64,000 bases of DNA from Bettongia penicillata ogilbyi. Taxonomy: Eukaryota > Chordata > Mammalia > Diprotodontia > Potoroidae. Below the pieces are notes generated by a model that made no database searches, was not told where the DNA came from, and was given only the letters and a program-made list of their open reading frames with translations. The position numbers were made by a program, and so were the translations under genes. Position 1 is the stretch's first letter. The number at the start of each line of letters is the position of its first letter. This document shows positions 31,786-41,589 of the stretch, one piece after another. The DNA lies in contig JAJHZJ010000061.1 in assembly GCA_023548195.1 (NCBI GenBank), positions 4,236,297-4,300,296 of the forward strand, written 5' to 3'.

Positions 31786-32877
31786 TCTCCTCATGCCAAA
31801 CTACTCCCCTCATAAAGTAGCTGAGTAACTGAAACACTTAACAAATCAGTTTTCAGAATAGCTCTGAGCAAAAAATTGTCTTTTCAATACAAATGTTTCA
31901 AGACTTCTTTGAGTATTTTAGCATTTGGTTATTGTACCCTTTTGACTTTCACACCATCCTCAGGAGGAGAATAAAATTTCATTATCTAGAATTCTTTATT
32001 CTAAACACAGTGAAGACTTCCCATTACAGGAGCTGTCAGAGAGAAAGTGACATCTAACTTGTATGTGTCATTAAAAAAGAGGGGGAGGGAGAAATTGAAA
32101 GGTAGGAATGCTATGATCCCTGAATATTCTCCAAATGTTCCTAAAAGGACTTGCCTCTAATATTGACAATGCGACAGGAAAGTAATTTCTGATTACATGA
32201 TTTCCCTTGCTTTTTAACAGGGTTTAAATTGGATCACTGACCTAGAATATTAATTTTGAAAATTGCTTCAGCAAAAGAAAATCTGAGATTAAATTGTGGA
32301 TGCTGCCATCTTGAGAAACAGCTGAATGGCAGAAGACTATATTTTACATTGTCTTCCTGCTCTAAATAATCCCTTTCAGGAAGATTAGTCACAATATTAA
32401 ATTAGCCAAGGACACAATTAATTATATTCTATTACCTTAGAGTGAAAGAAGAAAATCCCTAAGAACCTTCTCCCCCTCAGATTACACACAAGAATTACAT
32501 GATGCTTTTTCTCAGCTGATGAAAATTATATTGAGCTTTTGATTTTAAATGCAAGGTTGGGGATGAGTTGCATTCACAATGAGCTTTTTTTTGTCTATTT
32601 TTATTTTTCTAAAGGAGATTGTTTTTTTTTTAAAAAATCTGCAATAAGATGGGATATCAAAGTCTCAAAAATCACTTGCCATTTCTTGAGCCTAAACTCT
32701 GTAACATGAAAGTGAGTCTGTAGTCTAGATCCATGACTTTCAAAATGTGCTTGTGTGTTTTGACTATTTGTGGTACTTCCTATCTACTTGAGATAAAAGA
32801 TGAATATTTATGAGCCAGACTATAATATCCAACATTGGACTAGAACATATTCTAAAGTTACCTATTAAGAAGAATGA
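31786..32877. other. Repeat-free DNA, candidate conserved non-coding
   Basis: No gene or named repeat. Within 32200-32480 the sequence is complex, AT-rich and rich in TAAT/ATTA homeodomain-type cores. 'ctttttaacag' at 32210 resembles a splice acceptor but no open exon with a donor follows. Confidence 0.4.
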
Positions 32878-33045
32878 TGAGGCAGAGGCTCGAGTGTCAG
32901 GCTCAAATCTGAAGACCTTGATTCAAATACTGCCCCAGAGTTTCATCTGTAAAATAGGGACAAATATAATCATACTACCCACCTTCCTGGGCTATTCTGA
33001 GGAAAGTACCTTACAAACTTCAAATGTGAGTTACAATAACTTATC
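32878..33045 (+). repeat. MIR/SINE fragment
   Basis: 'gtttcatctgtaaaataggg', 'actacccaccttcctgggct', 'accttacaaacttcaaatgt'. Confidence 0.65.
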
Positions 33046-33229
33046 AAAAAGACTTGGATGTCACAAATATTTTATGAATGGCCTTCTATATGCTTGTACA
33101 ATCAAATCAAAATCAACTTATCATAAAATGATGGGGATTCTGATTGTTTGAAGTTTTTTTTTATCTTGATGCATATACTCGATGCTTAGCTGGCTTCAAA
33201 ATCCTGTATTTTGAGTACTTTTATAAACA

Positions 33230-33785
33230 ATCACTCAAATAGAAATTTAAGCACCTACTATGTGCCAGGCACTGTGCTAAGTGCTGAGATACAATGAAAG
33301 GCAAAAACTAGCCCCTGCCCTTAAGGAACTCACATGGGTGGTGACAACATGCAAACATCTATGTACAAACAAGATCTTTATCTATTTCTATCTATCTACA
33401 TAGATAGATGGGGGGGGGAAGAGACAGAGACAGGAAAAAATAGGGCGTAATCTCAAAGAGGAGGCCCTAGTTTTAAGGAGAACTGAGAAAAGCATCTCTC
33501 AGAAAGTTGAGACTTTGACTGAGACTTAAAGGAAGCCAGGAAAGGTTGGAGGCAGAGATGATGAGGGAGAGCATGCCAGATCCTGGGGACAGATGTCTTT
33601 ATCAGGAGACTGAGCATCGTAATGAGGAATAGCAAAGGGGCTAGCGCCACTGGATCGCAGCCAGCACATATGGAGGGAAGTAAGATGTGAGAAGACTGGA
33701 TAGGTAGGAAGGGCTTTTAAAAACCAAGCAGATGATTTTATATTTGATGCTGGAGGTAAACAGAAAAGTCAGACAAAAGTATTTA
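33230..33785 (-). repeat. L2 LINE 3' region, long copy
   Basis: 'agcacctactatgtgccagg', 'cccttaaggaactcacatgg', 'gagacttaaaggaagccagg', 'gccactggatcgcagccagc', 'atgattttatatttgatgct'. A CTAT/GATA patch and G9 run lie at 33385-33420. The 65-codon minus-strand frame at 33453-33650 is L2-derived. Confidence 0.88.
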
Positions 33786-33789
33786 TTGA

Positions 33790-33965
33790 GCATCTAATAA
33801 AAACCGCCCATTTGTAGAGTAGTAAGTACTACAAAACCTATTTCTCCAAACGAGCCAGTGGAGTATAAATATTATTAGAGATGGGGATACTGAGGCCCAG
33901 GAACTTGCCCAAGGTTACACAGTAAGTAGGAGTCAGGATACAGCATTCTTCACTAGAAAGGGGAT
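33790..33965 (-). repeat. MIR fragment
   Basis: 'gatggggatactgaggccca', 'cttgcccaaggttacacagt'. Confidence 0.75.
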
Positions 33966-34084
33966 GCTTCTCTATTAGGTGCAGAACACTGACTATATTC
34001 TGCGAAGGTTACGGAGCTGTAACACAGAGCATCTGCCCTTGAGGAATGTACAGCCTTGCTGGTGAGGCAAGACTTTGATCTTAG

Positions 34085-34400
34085 CATAAATCCAGATAAT
34101 AACAACTGACGTGTATATCACACTCAGAAAAGCACTTTACATACACGGGGTTTTCCAAAAGTTACTAAAGCTGAAAACTGAGATAAAACTTTTGGGATAC
34201 TCCACATTATCTCATCTGAACCTCACAACAAACTTGTAAGGTTAGGTACAACAGGTATTACCACCCCATTTTACAGAACAGGAAGCTTGGGCTTATAGGG
34301 ACAGAAATAATTTCCATACAGTGTCAGAGGTATGATTTGAACCCAGATCTTGATTTCAAATCTCCCAGGACCAGCTCCACAACTCTTATTCTCTGATATA
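34085..34400 (-). repeat. MIR-type CORE-SINE interrupted by a tiny MITE
   Basis: 'agaaaagcactttacataca', then the insertion 34147-34203, then 'attatctcatctgaacctca', 'cattttacagaacaggaagc', 'atgatttgaacccagatctt'. Confidence 0.8.
34147..34203. mobile_element. 57 bp inverted-repeat element (mariner-like MITE?)
   Basis: Ends are 17 bp inverted repeats, 'ggggttttccaaaagtt' (34147-34163) and 'aacttttgggatactcc' (34187-34203), 14/17 complementary. They interrupt an otherwise colinear MIR ('tacatacac' / 'acattatctc'). Termini of GGGGTWTCCCAAAAGT type recall mariner/Tc1 MITEs. The target duplication is unclear (perhaps 'aca'). Confidence 0.65.
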
Positions 34401-35265
34401 AACATTAAATCAGGAGAGGTACAGAGAAGGGAAGCAGGAACATATCAGCACAGGTTAGTTTATCCTTCTAGTCATTTTTCAATGTCTTAGTAAAGAATTG
34501 CTATGCAGGGACTTTCAGACCTTTGCCATTATCTCTTTCAGAGAGAGGCAGTCTTGGTGAACCAAGGGGGTGGGGGAACTAGACTATGGCATCCTAATTC
34601 TAAACTAAATCACCATCTATTTATTCATCACATGTTTTATGTAATACACTGTGCTAGCCCTGAAATGAGGAATTCTGCCCTCCTCACAATCAGTATCAAT
34701 CATGCAGCCTGAATCCATCACAGGACAATTCACATCATGGTCACAGATGCTCCAGCTGCAGTCAATGGTAGATGTGGACATGGTTACAAACCTAAGGGTG
34801 ATTTTAAAACTGGTGAGGGAAAAATATTCTTCAAATACAAAAACCAGAGTCACAGGTCCCCAAGAACGTTTAAAGGTTAAGTGAATATTTATTATTTCTT
34901 TTGTCCATCTGGTTAAGAAGCCATGTGGCTATCTTGAAAACAAGGTTTGTTGGAAAACTTAGGAGACGTTCAGTTGAATTTAGTTACTTTGTATGAAAAT
35001 TTCAATTACAATAAAATAAAAGGTTAGGTAATTTCCTGAGAAGGGCTTTGTGAAGGAGGCAGACAATGCACTGCAACTGTTACGTGGGACAAAGTTAGCA
35101 CTGGATAATAAAGAAAGATGTGCAACAGAGATTATAGATGTACCCAAAACATCATAGATACAAAATGAAAGAGAACATTGAGATCATCTGGTACAAATTC
35201 TTCATTTTATAGGAAAAGGAAGGAAGGAAGAAGGGGAAGGAAGCAGGGAAGGAAGGACTTATTAA
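34401..35265. other. Mostly unassigned
   Basis: No gene. Possible antisense L2/MIR trace near 34605-34660; a GGAA-rich tract at 35205-35262. Small frames at 34503-34884 on both strands have no recognisable motif. Confidence 0.4.
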
Positions 35266-35478
35266 TAACCGACTATGCTAAGGACTTGATCATCATAAGC
35301 ACTCTGAGAGTTAGGTGCTGTTGCTACACCCATTTTAGAGATGAGGAACTTGAGGCAAACAAGTTAAATGACTTGTCTAGGGTCACACAGCTACTGAGTA
35401 TCTGAGACAAGATCTGAACTCAGGTTTTATTGATTCCAGGTCCAATACTCCACCTGCAGTGCCACTGAGCTGCCTCCA
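35266..35478 (-). repeat. MIR/BovB-tailed SINE class, antisense
   Basis: 'acacccattttagagatgag', 'gtctagggtcacacagctac', 'gaactcaggttttattgatt', 'cactgagctgcctcc'. Confidence 0.8.
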
Positions 35479-35484
35479 CCTCTT

Positions 35485-35710
35485 ATTTTAAGGTCTTTTA
35501 GGATACCCAGCCTATCCTCTCCCCAGATATGACTGTTCCTTCCTCTTTACATTAATATATAGCAATTTCTATAGGCTTTTCTATGTACATGTTATGTCTT
35601 TCAGTAGACTGTATAAGTTCCTTGAGGGCAGGGGCTCTATTTTGTTTTGTTCCCAACACTCAGTCTTATATATAGTAAGTGATTTATAAATATTTCTTGA
35701 ATTTGTCAGG
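35485..35710 (+). repeat. L2 LINE 3' end
   Basis: 'aagttccttgagggcagggg', 'ttgttcccaacactcagtct', 'agtgatttataaatatttct'. Confidence 0.82.
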
Positions 35711-37027
35711 TGAGGACTAGAACCTCAGTGTCTTAATTCCCAGTATAGGATGCATTCTTCTCCAATACACTACCTCTCCTTCCTTTTAAGAAAATACAAT
35801 TTCTTCCCTCATTCACAATATTGCTTTTCCAAATGATTACAAAACTTCTGAAACATGAACTACAATCCATAACCTTCTTTGCTACAAGCCTTAAATATGT
35901 ATAAGTACCCAATTTGATACTAACTTACAAGTCTTTAAATGCTATTGGACAACTCAGTTACAGTAACAATGAGTTTTCAGTGTCAGCACCTCGACAGTTG
36001 CCCTGGAGATGGAGGGTCCTTGCCATTGATTTCTGTTTCATTAAAGAGAAGGGATATTTACAAGCAGTGTTGCTAGATAGTTTCTGTTGACAGATTCCAT
36101 TTCTTTTAAACGAAGGTTTAGTTTTGTTTTACCAGTCAGAAGATATTGAAGTCCTCTGGATTTACAGACACCATATTCTTTTTGAATGCAGCTAATGCAT
36201 GATCCTTATACTTTATCTTGCTTTATACTGCACTTGCCATTTATCATGTAAACATGAAAATACATCCTAAGCCACATGCATCAGGCTGAAGCAAAATTTA
36301 ATGCAATTTATTCTGCCTCCAATCTATTCCTCTGTGTTTGCTTGTTTTATACATGGCAAGTCTGTATCTATGAGGGAATTCAGAATGTTTGCCCAGTCTA
36401 TAGTATGGAAAAGGAGGGGGAAGAGGGTAAATGAAGGAAATGGGGATATCAGGGCAGGAAAAAGAATATGAATGGAGGTAGGAAAATGGGGAATTTGTGG
36501 ATCAAATGGAATTCTAGCTAGGTAACTGATTTGGGAAAGCAATTTGCAAGACTCAGTCATTCCATTAGGGAAACATTTTGTATGTGATTCAGTGAGCTGA
36601 GAAGATATTTTTACTAATTCACTTGGGGTGATGGGAAATGCTGCTCTCTATTAGCCTCACACTATGTATCTTCTCTTATCCCCATCTGATCTCTTTGGCT
36701 AGCTTGCCTGCGGATTTCTGGAATGCCTTTAGTTATAGTAATATTAGGGAGCAGACTAAACTAGGTGCATGGAGTTAAACTATGGAATACGATGGTTGCA
36801 ATTATATATTTTTTCATTAGAACCTAATATTCCCTTTAGTTCTAAAAAATAGAATATATAGCTTTTCTCAGTTCTTTTTAAATAGAGATGGTTAATAAAA
36901 ATGTGTATAAAAATATCTGCTGATATATACATACATTATATATAGAAATATTGATGATAGACAGATGATATAGACTCATTGACAACCCTTATGTCATTGA
37001 GCTGATATAACTTTGCCAGGTGAAGGA
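35711..37027. other. Mostly repeat-free DNA
   Basis: A degraded antisense SINE piece at about 35711-35785. 35960-36310 is complex, repeat-free sequence. The minus-strand frame at 36324-36560 (78 codons) has no recognisable motif. 36900-36970 is TATA-rich. Confidence 0.4.
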
Positions 37028-37485
37028 AAGAAGGCAGGCAGAGGCATTTATTAAGCACCTCCTATTTGCCAGTCAGGAAGATGGCTCAGTGGATAAAGCA
37101 CTAGGCCTAGAGCCAGGAAGACCTGAGTTCAACTCTGACCTCAGACACTTCCTAGCTACGTGACCCTGGGCAAGTCATTTCACCTCTGTTTGCCTTAATC
37201 CACAGGAACAGGAAATGGCAAACCACTCTGCCAAGAAAACCCCATGAACAAAATGGTCTGCAGAGTATCAAAGAATTGGACACAAGCAAACAACAACGTG
37301 CCAGGCGAAAACAATAATTATTTTATAATTATTTTCTCATCTGATCCTCATAACAACCCTGCAAGGTTGGTTCTGGGACAGACAGAGGTTAAAAGACTCG
37401 TGCAGGATCACACAATCAGGAAGTATTTGAGGATGGATTCTTCCTTACTCGACACTTAAAGTTCTACTATATCACCTTGCTGTGA
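37028..37485 (-). repeat. MIR/L2-type fragment split by a SINE
   Basis: Left part 37028-37077 ('tttattaagcacctcctatt'), right part 37301-37485 ('gcaaggttggttctgggaca', 'gcaggatcacacaatcagga'). 'tgccag' borders both sides of the inserted SINE. Confidence 0.75.
37078..37300 (+). repeat. BovB-tailed SINE, full length
   Basis: 'atggctcagtggataaagca', 'tacgtgaccctgggcaagtc', 'aaatggcaaaccactctgcc', 'attggacacaagcaaacaac'. Inserted in an older antisense MIR-like repeat. Confidence 0.9.
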
Positions 37486-37549
37486 AAACAGCATGATGCA
37501 AAAATCAATTTTTTGCCATATAGAAATTATCTAATAATTTTTATGCATG

Positions 37550-37747
37550 AAGAGCACTGAACTTGGAGCCAAAAGATATAGGTCTGTCTCCTGACAGTAG
37601 TGAGTTGTGTGACCACGGAAACCACACAACATCATTGAGCCTGTTTCATCAGCAAAATCCAGACAATAATATACTACCCATCTCATGCAATTCTTGTGAA
37701 AAAAAAACACTGTGAAAACTGTAAAATGGTATATAAAATGAATTGTT
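37550..37747 (+). repeat. MIR-type CORE-SINE
   Basis: 'agagcactgaacttggagcc', 'gttgtgtgaccacggaaacc', 'aaaactgtaaaatggtatat'. Confidence 0.78.
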
Positions 37748-38029
37748 ATTAAATTCTAATAGAATAGAGAATATAGACTGATCCAAAAGCCTAGGGATAG
37801 GGCACTCAATCTCTGACCTCTTACAGGAATTTAATGTTTGTGACAAAAAACTGTTTCTGACCCCAGTCCCCACAGTCTGTGACTGTCTACCTTTATTTCA
37901 TTCCCTCAGCAACTCTCATACCCAGGCAGGAAATACTGAACAAAAATTTCTTCTTCCTGCTTCTCCGGCCACTGCTTATTTCCATAATCTACTTGCTTAA
38001 GATACACATATTTCCAATGCAATTTAATT
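37748..38029. other. No recognisable feature
   Basis: No gene or named repeat seen. Confidence 0.4.
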
Positions 38030-38465
38030 CAAACTCAGCCTCAGAAACTAGCTGTGTGAACCTGGGCAAGCCTCTTAACCTCTGTTTGCTTTGGTTTCCT
38101 CAGCTGTAAAATGGGAATAACAACACCTACCTTCCAAGTTCAGTGGGAGGATCAAATGAGATAGTATTTATAAAAGCATTTAGCGTAATACTTGGTACAT
38201 AGCTAGCTGGCACAGTGGATAAAATGTTGGGCCTCGACTCAGGAAGACCTGAGTTCAAATCTAATCTCAGATGCTTATTAGCTGTGTGACCCTGAGCAAG
38301 TCATTTAGCTGCTTGCCTCAGTTTCCTCAATTGTAAAATAAGCTAGAGAAGCAAATGGCAAACCACTCTAGCATCTTTGCCAAGAAAACCCTCAAAAGGG
38401 GTCATGAAGAATTGGATATGACTGAAACGACAAAACAAAGGTGCTCTAGAAATGCTTATTCCCTT
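38030..38465 (+). repeat. MIR-type CORE-SINE split by a younger SINE
   Basis: Left 38030-38202 ('ctagctgtgtgaacctgggc', 'aaaatgggaataacaacacc', 'gtaatacttggtacatagc'); right 38441-38465 ('ggtgctctagaaatgcttat') completes the tail. Confidence 0.85.
38203..38440 (+). repeat. BovB-tailed SINE, full length
   Basis: 'ctggcacagtggataaaatg', 'tgtgtgaccctgagcaagtc', 'aatggcaaaccactctagca', 'ggggtcatgaagaattggat', tail 'actgaaacgacaaaacaaa'. Nested in the tail of a MIR-type SINE. Confidence 0.92.
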
Positions 38466-40214
38466 CCCCAATCAATATTCACAGAGACTTTATTTTAAAG
38501 TTATTCTATAATGATCAAAGATCATTTTATAATAATCTCTGATGATCATTAGATCCATCTTGCTTTTGGCTGCATACATAAGATTCATCTAAGAAAAACT
38601 ATACACTATTGTGTTCAAAGAGCTCCACAGAAGCCTAATCCAGAACTTTCCTCAATCACCCCCACCAACACTCTTGTGTGCTGTTCTTGGTATCACTATC
38701 CCTGTTCCTTTGTGCCTAGTCTTGTGCCTCGCTGGTGCTCAACAGATGCATGTTTCTTGTTAACCACACTTCCTTTCAGGAAATGTTTCCTTATAACTAA
38801 TGTGATTCCCTTGTCCCTTGTAGGTGAGGCATGTTTTCTCTTCACTTCATTCTTTAGCGCAGATGGAAGGACACCTAATGATGATAGAGCACCAATAACA
38901 CCAGGAAGGTGATGCCTTGACCTGCAGGCATGAAGGAAAAACAACATTCTGCTAGTAGTAGCTGCCCACCTGGGATGCAACCGCTCTGTTCCAGTTGAGT
39001 AATGTATCTTCTTTCCATCCTTCCTTCCTTCCCTCAGAATACTAGGTTGATCCACTAGCATGGGTAAGCATGAATAGGTAGCAATCTAGATTCATGGAGA
39101 AAATATCCACATCAATGGGATTACAGATCCATTTCAGTATATGATTAATCTCTAGTGTTCCCCTCTGAATTTTCTCTTTGTTCTTCAATTGTGAAGTCAG
39201 AGCAGAACAAACACAGAGTTTGTCAAATATTGAGGTAGAGGTGCCCATCCAGATAGACTAACTAGGTAACGGGCAGAATTTCTCAGCCAGATGTTTGACA
39301 TCATACAGTCACAATCCTCCCGCAAGCGGGGTGACCTAGATCATATTTCTTTCAGTTGATCGATGACTATGACAAGCAACTATGACAAAATGAAGTCTTC
39401 TTAAAGTCAAGAGGAATTAATTTGTTTCATCCCCTTGATGTAGCAGATTAGATTAATCAGAAAGGACTTGTTTTTAACTCAGACATATTAGTCATCCTTA
39501 GTCACAAACATCTTGTTGTTGCCCAGGTTTTTTCTAAACTGATTTTACAAGAGTTGTGCCAGAATATTCCCAAGGAACCATGTGTTCTCTTTAGTCTATT
39601 TTATAACTTTATATTGTCCTCTACTTGTTATTGATTTTCTCGTTGACATCCTCAGTTCAAACCTTTGGGAATATTTGAATAATAAGAATGCATGAAAACC
39701 AAGGTGAATTAGGTTGTCTTTGCAGTTAGAGGTTTTATTCCTGACTTTCTGTCAGCATTTTGGATGCCTAAAGTAGCAGACCACATTTAGTGACATATTT
39801 AACATCACACACAGCCAGTAGGACTATACCAAGGGGAAAAATGAAGAGCCCCCATATCATACCTTCACAATCATTAAGTGATATTGTACTATTTTGTGAA
39901 ATTTTTAGTTCCTTTATGTGACAAAGATCAAGACTAGATGGAAGACTATTAATAAACTTTTTGTGTATCTCAAGCTGATTGACCTAAATCATTGCCAGTT
40001 CATGACTTCTATGCCTGACAGACTCATGTTCAATGGCTACATGTTGGTATTTTAAAAAGACAAAAGAAAGATATCACATAAAGCAGTGTTTAAATTCAAT
40101 CTTATTTTGAGATTTCCTCATTCATCCTAAAACTTTGAGGAATACTAATAGTGAACTATCCTGCAACTCATTTGGGGCCAATTATTTTGTTTCCTATATC
40201 CAAATAAGGTTGGT
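38466..40214. other. No recognisable feature (1.7 kb)
   Basis: Repeat-poor, AT-rich. The opposed frames at 38676-38912 and 38696-39061 (78 and 121 codons) overlap almost fully, as expected by chance in a stop-poor patch; no domain recognised. Confidence 0.45.
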
Positions 40215-40400
40215 ATAAAGGTAGGATTTCATAATGGTTAGAGTTCTGGAATTTAAATCACGAAAGCCAAGATTCAAGTACAGCCTCTGCCACTAACTAG
40301 CTCTGATACTAACTAGACCATGAATAAAGCATTCAATCCCTATGGTTTTAGACAACTATTTAGGATTTATCTATTTTTATAGATGGTTTGCAATCTGCAC
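40215..40400 (+). repeat. Diverged tRNA-derived SINE
   Basis: 'aatggttagagttctggaat', 'gccactaactagctctgata', then the third-class tail around 'gtttgcaatctgcaca'. Confidence 0.6.
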
Positions 40401-40714
40401 AGATGGTAGAAGTTTCCACAGTGGGACTTCTCAATACTAATAACATATCAGATCTTTCATATAGTTCTCTGTCAATATAATCAGATACTGTGTTGCCATT
40501 GTGATTGTGTCTGTGGCATGACCCATAATGATGATGTTAGTATAAACATGATGATATTAGTGACAACAGATGAATTAGACTTGGAGACACCACTGTGGTT
40601 TTTACATTAATGTCGTCTATTAAGAACCCTGACATCAAGGTTGATCAAACCACGTATATTCTAACCATATTCTGTATACTGAAAGACCTGGTCAACTAAC
40701 CTGGCAGGATTTTG
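40401..40714. other. No recognisable feature
   Basis: No gene or named repeat seen. Confidence 0.4.
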
Positions 40715-40992
40715 CCAAATGAGGAGAGAAGAGGGAGGGGAGGAGAAGAAGAAAGAGGAGAAGAGGAGAGAGAGAAGGGGAGGGGAAGAGGGAAGGGAAA
40801 GGGAGGACAAAAGGGGAAAGGGGAAGAGAAAAGAGGAAAGGAAGGAGAGGGGAGAAGGAAAAGGGGAGAAAAAAGGAATGGAGGAGGGCAAAGGAAAGGG
40901 AGGGCAGAAAAGGAGAAGAAAGGGGAAAGGAGGAGGAGAAAGGAGGAGAAGAAGGAAAGGGAGAGGATGGGAGAAGAGAAAGGGATGGGACT
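40715..40992 (+). repeat. Polypurine (G/A) tract, about 280 bp
   Basis: Almost only G and A on the plus strand with a few C/T interruptions. Contains a G4-type cluster at 40777-40803 (GGGG A GGGG AAGA GGG AA GGG AAA GGG). The Glu/Arg/Lys/Gly frames at 40712-41018 and the Pro/Ser/Phe-rich opposite frame are its translations, not proteins. Confidence 0.95.
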
Positions 40993-41009
40993 TAATTCAT
41001 AAATTCAAA

Positions 41010-41375
41010 GGATTATAGACAGCGCTGGAAGTATAGTTAGACTCTCTAAGTCCTACATTTTGCAGATGAAGAAAGTGACACCCTGTAAAGATTTAAGACC
41101 CAGTAGAAAGTGGGCTAGATTGGAAAATACAGTTCTCTATTACACTACCTGTGTGACCTTGAGCAAGTCAATAGTCCTCTGAGCATCAGGTTCTCCATCT
41201 GTCAGATGAAAATTCTGGACTAGGTATCCCCTAAGATCCCTTCTTTTTTAATATGTGATATGATGCTAAGTGGTTTTTCCTTATGTCATACAGATAGCAA
41301 GTTGCCAAGTGAGGCTCTGAACCCAGGTTGTCTGCCTCCAAAATTAGCTCTTTTCTGTTACCTATGATTTGTTAA
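41010..41375. repeat. MIR(-) fragments around a plus-strand SINE
   Basis: 41010-41140 and 41268-41375 are antisense MIR ('cattttgcagatgaagaaag'; 'ctctgaacccaggttgtctg'). 41145-41267 is a plus-strand SINE core ('tgtgtgaccttgagcaagtc', 'ccatctgtcagatgaaaatt'). Confidence 0.65.
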
Positions 41376-41589
41376 TGATCAAATTTCACTGATCTCCTAT
41401 AATGTTTAAGGTAACATTGCTTTCAGCACTTGTGTGGTTGTCTTTAGCTTCAACGAAAGGCCTGTGGCCATGCTCACATCACCTTTAAAACTGATCCCTC
41501 AAAAGCTAGATGGGATTTTGAAGAGAGGAATTACGACTCTCTTTTTGATAAGACCATCATCATAATTTGTATTGCAAAGAACTTCGGCA

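Noticed and set aside
32206..32222. Acceptor-like 'ctttttaacag' as the start of an exon
   Set aside because: Following frames close quickly and no matching donor is seen.
38696..39061. 121-residue minus-strand frame
   Set aside because: Almost fully overlapped by a plus-strand frame; no domain recognised.
40712..41018. Glu/Arg/Lys/Gly-rich 96-99 residue frames
   Set aside because: They are translations of a polypurine tract; two frames are open at once and no motif is present.
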